Shown in pieces: positions 54,801-64,000 of a DNA stretch of 64,000 nt. The DNA comes from Phanerochaete sordida (Eukaryota; Basidiomycota; Agaricomycetes; Polyporales; Phanerochaetaceae), in contig BPQB01000007.1 in the NCBI GenBank assembly GCA_019973155.2, forward strand, positions 1 through 64,000, in the 5' to 3' direction. A program made the translations under genes and the position numbers. The notes under the pieces were generated by a model. The model made no database searches, was not told the DNA's origin, and saw nothing but the letters and a program-made list of their open reading frames with translations. Each line of letters begins with the position of its first letter. Within the stretch, counting starts at the first letter, position 1.

Positions 54801-56555
54801 TCGCTGAGGTCGAACGGGGCCTCATTGGGACGTAGATTAAGGTCGTCCAGATATCGGTCGAGTCGTGTAGAGCGCGAAGTGGGTGTAATTGGCGTGCTCG
54901 GGACGGAAGCCTTGAGCGGATCTACAGGAGCGCTGTCTTCTTCGAATTCCACCTTTTGAACTAGCTGAGCGTGAATGGAAAGCTCAGTGATACGGACAGC
55001 GCACGTACGGGTTTGTTGGCCTGGCTCATACACTGCCCAGCGCGATTCGCACCAAAAGGACCTCAAGTACAGGTGACTGTGCAGCTCGTCTACCAGAATC
55101 TCCCTCAAAGCCTGATAATATATTGAGATCATGAAAGAGCGAGAAGAGATTTCGACCTACTGTTTCTTGCGTGTTGAGGTAACTCCGTAAGTCTGATAGC
55201 GCGCCAATATCCATCATATCCGGTTTGTGTATCAGCTTTAGACTTCGTACTAGCAGTACAGAGGCCTGGAGAAGCCGCTTCTCAGATATCAAGCTCTCCA
55301 AAGCGTCTGGCACCGAGCGGAGGTGGTCACTGGGTAGGCAATTTAGAGTCTCAGCGCGCTGTCGTTCGTTCCAGGACGCACATCTGGTCCAAGATACGCA
55401 GCATCTCCTCTAGCGTCTGGTTTCGAGACCACAGCTGGACAAGATCCCCCCGCTTGTTGCCCAGACCGTCCTTAGCCTCCTGCAGAGCGGATCTGGCTTC
55501 TGATAGTTGACCTTGAATGCCACTGAGATGGTTCAATAGCGCAGCATGATGGGATAGTGAAGCGTTGAAGGCCTGGTAATGCTCTAACACGATCATGTCA
55601 ACGATGCTTTCGGATGTTGCGAGAGGTGGACGCACTGTCCACAGAGCCTTTCAGGGCTCTCGATAGCATGTCCTTGGTCTGGCGGAAGGAAGTCATGTCC
55701 TTCCCCTGCGCTAACTCGCCTGAATCATCGATGAGTTGGAGGGCTAAGTCCACAGGGTTGAACTACGACCAGCTTAATGTGTGTATGCTGCGGGTACGGG
55801 AGATGCATGCTCACGTCAGGATTCGTGGCAATCTCCCATTCGTCTTTGATTTCATTCAGGACAGCTAGTGTGGATATTCTGTGAGCATTTCGCCGCAGTA
55901 AATATATGCGGCAGCACTCACCATCAATATCTCCTGCTCGAGGCTTGTGCGCTCTCATGCCGGGCACCTTCGCTCGAATCCTCCTCTGACGATCCATCTG
56001 GATGGCAGCTTCACGCTCTTTCTCTCGTCTGTATTCTACGTCCGCCACATCTTCCTCCGTCATGCCCCGTCGCTTCGCCATTGCGTGCTGGAACATGGCC
56101 AGGGCAGCAGCCTCTGAGGGCGACAGCTCCGTGCCCGCGGACGACGGAGTAAGGGGACTGAGTAGATTACTGGTCTGTATCTGGGCATTGGGAGGAGACG
56201 TTGATACACCAGCGCGTGGAGGTCGAGGAGGAGGCTGTGAAGCGTCGGAGCGGGTAGTACCTGTGCTGTCTCGGTAGTCACCGTTGAGCGTGTCGAGTGA
56301 AAGCCTCTCTGAGCCAGAGAGTTCGGATGTGTTCCTGCCTCTGAGGCCAGATCGAGCTGGCCGGACAGGCATCGGGGGCGTTGCGCTAGATGGGCCAGGG
56401 AGCGGCACAGCACGGCTGCTAGGCGTCGTCGGGCGGGAGCCAGGTCTGCCTATCTGGAGCGGTCGAGTGGTATTCGGTGAAGCCGGACCATCGTCGTAGT
56501 AGTTCCCATTTGGTGTTTGTGGACGTCGTGCAGTAGGAAAAGGAGGCCGAGACAT
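51819..56555 (-). CDS. SEC8: Exocyst complex component SEC8 (EXOC4)
   Basis: A subunit of the vesicle-tethering exocyst at sites of polarised secretion. The start is ATG 56555 (MSRPPFPTARRPQTPNG). The N-terminal ~210 residues are Pro/Ser-rich and disordered. The Sec8 domain begins at DIDAVLNEIKDEWEIATNPD (C2H2 absent; helical), followed by FNPVDLALQLIDDSG. Other blocks: LSHHAALLNHLSGIQGQLSE (coiled coil), LSDLRSYLNTQETALREILV, then DELHSHLYLRSFW and IWSPIQAEVRTLLNDYITDE. Later exons are helical throughout, ending AHAADRNYGMYVIELHGLEL near the stop at 51819. At least ten introns. It is head to head with the LDAH gene (160 bp) and tail to tail with the LYR gene. Confidence 0.88.
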
Positions 56556-56715
56556 GTAGCCGTCGTCAAGTGTCCAGGCTCGCGGTGGTAGGACGCGAGC
56601 GCGTGCATCATGTCACAACGCTCACGCCCGGAGCTCGTCCCGAAATGGCTGGCGCTGTGGTTCGTCCCGAGACCATCCCAGAATATCCTCAGTCCGTCTT
56701 ACAAGCTCGAATACA
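56556..56715. promoter_or_regulatory. Short bidirectional promoter, SEC8 / LDAH
   Basis: 160 bp separate the two divergent start codons. No TATA box was seen on either strand. Co-expression is possible but not shown. Confidence 0.45.
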
Positions 56716-57894
56716 ATGCAACGCAGTCAGCTACCTACATTTCTGGAGCCTTACGACCAGCTGCTACCCGGTGAGCCATCGACGGAGCCTGTAAATTACC
56801 ACAGTGCTCTCTTCAAGCATATCCGGGTTCCATCCGTGGCGCATGTCCTCTGGTGGCCAAGCGAGAGCGAGGGCAAAACGTGCATGATATTCATACCGTA
56901 TGAGTGTCTTTGGCTGCACCTTGCAAAGGCACTAGCTAAACTGTGAAATAGGTAATCCTGGCTTGCTCGATTGGTATACCCCATTTTTGGCTGCAGTCCA
57001 CGAGAAGTCGGGAAGACAGCTGAACATCCTTGCTCATGCCTTCGTCGGACATACCCCCGGGATAGACGACGGAACGACGGACTATTCTGCTGCCTCCTTG
57101 CCGGCGCAGGTCGAACATGCGCTCGAACTCGTCGATGTTGTCAAGCGCGATTACGACCGTGTTATTCTAGTAGGGCATAGCGTCGGGTCGTGGGTTGCAA
57201 CCCAAGTATGATGATGGCTACACCCTACAAAAACACAATCTCACTGCTGCAGGTTTTGAAACATAGAGAGGACGCTATAGACGCGGCTTTCCTCCTCTTC
57301 CCCACAATCTGTCATATTGTAGACACGCCGAACGGGCGTCGACTATCGGTATGTGCTCTCTGAGACTAGGAGTGTTGGGGTGCTTAGTATTGCTACAGAG
57401 GCTTTTTGTCTCTCCGTTTCCACGACTCATCGCATCGGTCTCAAAACTGACCCGCGTCATTCCCGCTGCCGTCCTGGCTATGTTCTACAGTGACTGGCCC
57501 TCCGCACAGCGCACCGTGCTGCGTAGCCTCATCAGCTCACCAACCACCATCTTCAACTGTTTATCCATGGCGCATGAAGAGATGATAAGCATCGCGGCTC
57601 TCGACGAAGAACTGCTCCAGCGGAATAGGAAACGGCTGCACATGTACTTTGCAGACGACGACGATTGGGTCGGGGAGCAGAAGGATAAGGTCCTTCGCGC
57701 GCTGGAAGGCGGGCAAGGAACGGTGAAAGTCGTGCATGGCGGCTCCGACATCCCACACGCGTTCTGCATTAGTACGTGGGCTTTCTCCGCGTACCTGTGC
57801 AGTGCAGCTTACCATCGCGCTTTGGTCCAAAGATCACGGCGAGACACTTGCGCAGCAGTGCGTGGAATGGCTCGCCGAAGGCGACTTCATTTAG
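56716..57894 (+). CDS. Lipid droplet-associated hydrolase (LDAH, C2orf43 family)
   Basis: An alpha/beta hydrolase that associates with lipid droplets; the true substrate of the family is unsettled. The start is ATG 56716 (MQRSQLPTFLEPYDQ). Blocks: CMIFIPGNPGLLDWYTPFL (family signature, spliced), LNILAHAFVGHTPGIDDG, VILVGHSVGSWVATQ (nucleophile Ser), DAAFLLFPTICHIVDTPNGR, then RVIPAAVLAMFYSDWP and KRLHMYFADDDDWVGEQ (acid Asp). The C-terminus has GGSDIPHAFCI with the catalytic His, then CVEWLAEGDFI and TAG at 57892-57894. Four or five exons. Length ~320 residues, normal for the family. Confidence 0.88.
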
Positions 57895-58083
57895 AGACAA
57901 CCGTTGAGGCACGCTCTATGAGCGAGGACTCGGTTACAGCCCGCCACAGCACGTTCGCAGCAATAATGATGTCTTTAAGCTTGGTATCCTAGACTACACA
58001 CGCAGAAGGAGATTTCTGTAACAGATCGTAGAACATACAAATACAGTGTCCATTTACTAGAGAGAGATAGCAACCGAGCGAGT

Positions 58084-59892
58084 TTAGAACTCCTGGTAAG
58101 GAGGCAGGTCGGCGTCGTCCTCGCCAGGAGGCTTGTGGCCAGCATCGGGGTGGGCATCTCCGCGAAGGAGCTTCTCGCGCTCTTCCCGCTCAAGGCGCTT
58201 CTTCTCGTCCTCTGCGCTCTCGAAGCCTGTTGCACTGGACGGCGGGCCGCTGACACCTTCGCCGCGGAGCAGCTTCTCCCGTTCTTCTCTCTCGAGGCGC
58301 TGCTTCTCCTCTTCAGCAGTTGGAAAGCGCGGAGGCGGCAACGAGGCGATCGGACTGGCTACCGGCGGAGGGTTGGCGGTCGCCTTCTTGCCGAGCAAAG
58401 AACCACTCGCTGGTCCAGGCCCGTCGGGCCCTGCGACCTGCGGAACTCCGGTTTCTGCAACGGTAGGTGTCACCGAGGGAACCTTCGTGGTAGGGTCAGA
58501 AGGATCGGGCGCGACAACAGGGGACGTGGCCGCAGCCGGAATGGGGATGGGAGCAGGAGCTTGATTCAAGTTTGCAGGGTTCAGCGGAGGCGAGGTCGTG
58601 CCGGGGTGCGGTGCAGAGGCGAAAGAGCGGGGCGGACTCGCTGAGAGGGGGGCGGGGACGGTCTTGGCCAGCGGTGACGAAGGGGATACGGTTGAATACG
58701 AGAGTTTTGGCGAGGGAGGGATGGCAGCGTGGCTTGAAGGCGCAGGTGGAGGCGCAGCAGCAGCGGTCGCCGGTGGCGAGGCCGGGACATTGCTAGATCC
58801 CGTCTGGCTGGAGTTAATCCGAGACAGCTCGTTTGCGTGGGTCTCGCCGAAGGAGCGCGTGTGCTTCAAATCCGCGGAAGTGGGGTTTGCGACGATGAGG
58901 CCGATATTTCCAGGAGTGTAGCTGTCAAGGGCATTCTGCAGCGATGCTCTGACGGAAGCAGTAGTGTTCTCTCCCTGATATGGCTGAGCGGGCGAGGGGG
59001 GAATCGGAGGCAAGGCAGGAAGAATTGAAATTGCGGCCTGCGCAACCATGGACAGCTTCTCAGAAAACTGGATGGTCGAGTTAGCACTGGGTTAAGCAAC
59101 AGGGTGAATGGACTCATACCTCTCTGATCGCCTCCCACTTCTCTTGCTCCGTCTCACGGACCGCCTTGCGCTTCAAAATCTCGATGTCTCTCTCCGCTAC
59201 CGCATCTTCTTCCTCGTTCTTCTGGAGCTGTACCTTCAGCTCCGCCATCCTCTGCTGTTGATCCTTGCGCTGGTCGTGCTCCATCTTCGCGATCTGGTTC
59301 TGCATTCCAATCCGGAGATTGCGGCGGGGAGCAAGAGAGTTCTCAGCATCCCGCAGGTGCTTGAATGTAGTTCGGGATCCATCGATCTTCTGGGCGAGCT
59401 GACCTGCTAGCGACCCGTGGACGTAGCTGAGCCACGCAAGACGGTCGGTGACTACCAGCAGACATGTCAGATAGATGTGGCAGGTGCACGCGTCATGATA
59501 CTCACCATCTTTGAGATCATCCGGCTCCGTCTGACCCCACAGGTACAGCTCCTTGCTGTAACTATGCGCGTCTCTGGAAACATCATCGTAGTCGATCGCG
59601 ACGCCCTTGGCGGTAGTGATAATCTTCTGCACCGGTGTCGTAGAGCTCCTGCGAACGACTGTCAGACGCGACCCAGCCAGCGATATGGAGGAGCCACGTA
59701 CGAGTACTGTTGCTGCAGCGTGCGCAGCTGGTGGTGGATGCCTTCAAGACCGTGCGTCTTCATGAATCCGCCGAAGCCTCCGCCACTGGCCTGGCCAGCT
59801 TGGGAGGACTCTCCGGTCTCGGTACGCCCAAGACCTGTAGAGTTGACAGCGGATTGCGCTTTGTCTTTGAGAGATGAGAAGAATCCAGACAT
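58084..59892 (-). CDS. Eisosome BAR-domain protein, Pil1/Lsp1 family
   Basis: Forms the curved protein coat under plasma-membrane furrows (eisosomes). The start is ATG 59892 (MSGFFSSLKDKAQSAVNSTG). The BAR-like helical domain reads DDVSRDAHSYSKELYLWGQT, VTDRLAWLSYVHGSLAGQLA, TFKHLRDAENSLAPRRNLRI, QKNEEEDAVAERDIEILKRK and WEAIREFSEKLSMVAQAAIS, matching yeast Pil1 block by block. The C-terminal ~250 residues are Pro/Ala-rich with two copies of a charged repeat, RLEREEREKLLRG (58159-58213 and 58261-58315), then GEDDADLPPYQEF. Yeast Pil1 has an acidic tail instead. A TATA box lies 55-60 bp upstream, suggesting high expression. Confidence 0.9.
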
Positions 59893-60193
59893 GGTCGGGA
59901 GTACGAAAGAAAGATGCGGAAAAAGCGAGTGGTCGTGTGGAGGACCTTATATATGTGCGCGAAGGGGCTGCGGAAGGCGCGACTTTAGGCACTACGTCAT
60001 AGCGATCATCAAGGGTCATTAACAGCAGTAAGCTAAGCTACTTACTTACAGTCATAACAGTACGACTAACAACATGATCCATACAAAGCTGATCGACCCC
60101 TCAAAGTTTTGAATGCAACGTAAGAAAACACCGAGAATACAAGCAATGTGGAACGGTAATGAAGGAAGCATGCATCGCTGACGCAGGCCCGCT
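59893..60193. other. Intergenic segment, eisosome promoter / eIF4E 3' flank
   Basis: 301 bp containing the TATA box above and, to the right, the eIF4E 3' UTR. No gene was seen. Confidence 0.4.
59947..59953 (-). promoter_or_regulatory. TATA box of the eisosome gene
   Basis: On the minus strand CATATATAAGG lies ~55 bp upstream of ATG 59892. Position and sequence are standard for a fungal core promoter. Confidence 0.6.
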
Positions 60194-61327
60194 TCATACT
60201 ACGATCTTCTTTGCCTGTTTGCCCTTCTTCTCCGAGTCCTTGTGCGACAGGAATTCGACCTCGGTCGCGAGAGGACCGGCCAACTTCTGGCCTTCGCTGT
60301 AGCCCAGAACACTCATCTTGAAGTGTTTGCCGATAGCCTCGATCCGGTCGCGAAGCTTCTCGTCTTCCGGAGTGCCTGAGCCAGCAGGCGCGGTACGCGT
60401 CCAGATGGACAGACGATAGAACTGGGGACGCGTCGAGACGATGACACCTGTTATCAACGATTGCGGTTGTTGGTCGCCCTCTCCGTCAAGAAGCGGATCG
60501 CAGGTCTCGCCGATCGCTGCCAGCATCTACGGCTGATATGAGCGTTGAGCGGGGGACGCGTGAAGAGGTAGCTTACCGTGTAAAGCCACATCTTGTCGAT
60601 GTTTAGCCGGTTCTTGTCCTTAGGCAGCTGGATACTCCACTTGCCACCGTTTTTGTTCGCCTCGTCCTCCCACGCAGGAATGATACCCTCCTATGAACGC
60701 ATACATGCGCGTCAGCGCAGCATTTACTCCCTAGGACGCGGTACGCACCTTGAATAAATAGTAGTTTGCCTTCTGTGGGAGCTGCGAGGGCGGTACAATG
60801 TTGTTGTGCAGCCTGTGACAACGTCAGCATCGACGCGCAAGAGCCGAGGACGACTGGTACGCACCCCCAGAACTCCTCCACGCTATCGAAGCTAATTACG
60901 CGCTTGATATCTTCCATCCATCCCTGCGCGGCAAGCCCACCGGGGGTCTGCGGCAGCGGTGTTTGAGGGAAGGAGGTCATCGGGGTTTGCGGAAGATTGC
61001 GGCCCTTGGTAGCGGGAGAGTCGAACCAGAGCGTCCAGGGAGAGTAGAGCGGGTGCTGCACATGCGGAAAAACGTGAGTCAGGTCAGAGGACAAAGCAAG
61101 CGACGACGAGCGCGACGCACCTTGACGTTGAAGTTCTGCGGGTCGCTGAACACCGTACGGATGTTGTCCGCCTGCTGCTGCATGTCCACCTCCTGCAGCT
61201 CGCCATCCTCGAGAGGTGCGTCGCCGTTGGCGGCGGCGACCTTGATCTCCTCCTCCGCGAGGGCGGCGTTCAGGGCAGCCTTGGAAGCCTGCAGGGCGGG
61301 GCCAGGGAGAGTGGAAGCGGAAGCCAT
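60194..61327 (-). CDS. eIF4E: Translation initiation factor eIF4E, mRNA cap-binding protein
   Basis: Binds the 7-methylguanosine cap and recruits mRNA to eIF4G. The start is ATG 61327 (MASASTLPGPALQASK). Blocks: HPLYSPWTLWFDSP (first cap Trp region), ISFDSVEEFWG (eIF4G-binding Trp), LHNNIVPPSQLPQKANYYLF, GIIPAWEDEANKNGGKWSIQ (second cap Trp-Glu), KMWLYTMLAAIGETCD, ITGVIVSTRPQFYRLSIWTR and GKHFKMSVLGY. An unusual insertion between the first two blocks (60938-61005) contains three PQTP units. About five exons. The ~60-residue N-terminus is acidic and probably disordered. Stop at 60194-60196. Confidence 0.94.
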
Positions 61328-62259
61328 AGTTGTAGTGGCGTGTGGGCTCGTTGTGGGTCGAAAAGGGTGTGCAAAGGACTTGCTGTGTCTGTTTCGCTAT
61401 CGATCAAATTCGCAAGGAAAGTCGCGCGAGTGTCGAGTGGTAGCAGAGGGTTGCTATTACGGCTGCGGTGGTGCCCGTTGCAGAAGCGAAGAGTGGTATA
61501 ATAAGGTGTGGAAGGGGCAGGATGCAAAGTCGTGGGTATGAGGAGAAGTCTCTCACAAGTGTCTTTGGAGGGGTCTGTCGTCGTTCGTACTGAATATATT
61601 CCGTCCTGGAATTTTCTCAACCGACCAGGTGGGGCTTGCCGAGCGGCAACCTAACCACGTGCTTGATGACGTGAGACGCATGCTCTCAAGCTCATCCCCA
61701 TCCATTCGCCACCAGCCCGCATGTGCAGCGAGCAACAAAGCGCGGATCGTCGGTAGGGGGCCATGGTAGGGTCCCAGTCCGCCGCGAGAATTTTTTCAAC
61801 TGCTGCATGGCAGACACAAAGCCCAAGCGACCTGATTTAAACGCCAGGTGCGACAGCGGAGCCCCGGGCACGAGCTGCACGGTCAACAAGAAAATAGATC
61901 AAGCAGCGCAAAAGGGCTACGTCCCATAAGCCTCGTATCCCGCCCACAACCGCTCGGAAATCCCTCGGTGCCTCGACGCCTCTTGAGGATCACCCTGTAG
62001 ATGGAGCGCTTTGGACTCATTCTTGACTTCCTTTCCGGGGCAGCAGATGATCGATCGGGTCCTGGATCTGCGCGGCCCATCACAGAGGCGCCCGTTTTCC
62101 TTCAGCACCTCACCGCAGCCTCGCCGCGATCCGCACCAAAAGACCGTCCCTCGTGCTATACACGCAGCCCAGGACTGCACAGATCTCTGCAAAACCTACC
62201 GGCGACCCTTGTCACTCGAACTTTTGGTTGATACTAGCTATACCTAGCGAGCTGCCGCC
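61328..62259. promoter_or_regulatory. Divergent promoter region, eIF4E / RIO2
   Basis: 932 bp between divergent start codons. Small frames occur on both strands (for example 61723-61929) but none has a domain, signal peptide or start context to support it. It should contain both promoters. A TATAATAA-like element near 61497 (plus strand) is too far from either start to assign. Confidence 0.4.

Positions 62260-64000
<1,741 letters not shown>

Noticed and set aside
61692..61929. Small opposing frames between eIF4E and RIO2
   Set aside because: No signal peptide, domain, start context or splice support; the length fits chance.

Overview
The window is nuclear DNA of a filamentous basidiomycete, most likely a wood-decay Agaricomycete. 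The evidence is GC-rich coding sequence, closely packed genes on both strands, many introns of about 47-75 nt with GT(A/G)NGT donors and CTNAC-like branch points, a GH5 endoglucanase with a fungal CBM1, a fungal eisosome protein, a fungal-type Zn2Cys6 regulator and a Tea1-like kelch protein. The genus cannot be named from sequence reading alone. No prophage, CRISPR array, transposase, reverse transcriptase, rRNA or tRNA was recognised.

Layout. 0-5.2 kb: 3' part of an LRR/F-box-like gene, proteasome lid subunit RPN5 and mitoribosomal protein mS23. 5.2-7.3 kb: a gene-poor stretch with a twin palindrome. 7.4-10.3 kb: a possible small cysteine-containing peptide gene, a BCL7-like gene, a GNAT acetyltransferase and MED7. 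10.6-19.9 kb: two tandem AMP-forming CoA ligases (4-coumarate-CoA-ligase-like), both ending in peroxisomal PTS1-type tripeptides, next to a divergent Zn2Cys6 transcription factor. 20.4-25.9 kb: a PB1-domain proline-rich protein, a short ThrE/DUF1212-like membrane protein and a secreted RNase N1/T1-family enzyme. 26-37.2 kb: SF3A2 and RRP5 head to head, then a Tea1-like kelch/coiled-coil protein. 38-42.9 kb: a stray C2H2 finger, a GHSMG lipase and S-formylglutathione hydrolase. 43-50 kb: a FHA-Chk2/Rad53-type kinase, the LSG1 GTPase and a CBM1-GH5 endoglucanase. 50.5-64 kb: a LYR protein, exocyst SEC8, a lipid-droplet-associated hydrolase, an eisosome PIL1/LSP1 protein, eIF4E and the 5' part of RIO2.

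Many genes are housekeeping, with a theme of ribosome biogenesis and translation (RRP5, LSG1, RIO2, eIF4E, mS23). Several lie head to head with short shared promoters (SF3A2/RRP5, BCL7-like/GNAT, SEC8/LDAH).

The most striking signal is gene architecture. Four genes can only be read into their conserved motif if a 6-11 nt microexon is recognised: a zinc-ligand cysteine of the Zn2Cys6 cluster, the catalytic HRDLK loop of the kinase, the GHSMG nucleophile elbow of the lipase, and the conserved N-terminus of SF3A2. The Zn2Cys6 gene also needs a GC-AG intron. All intron models were made by eye and need RNA evidence.
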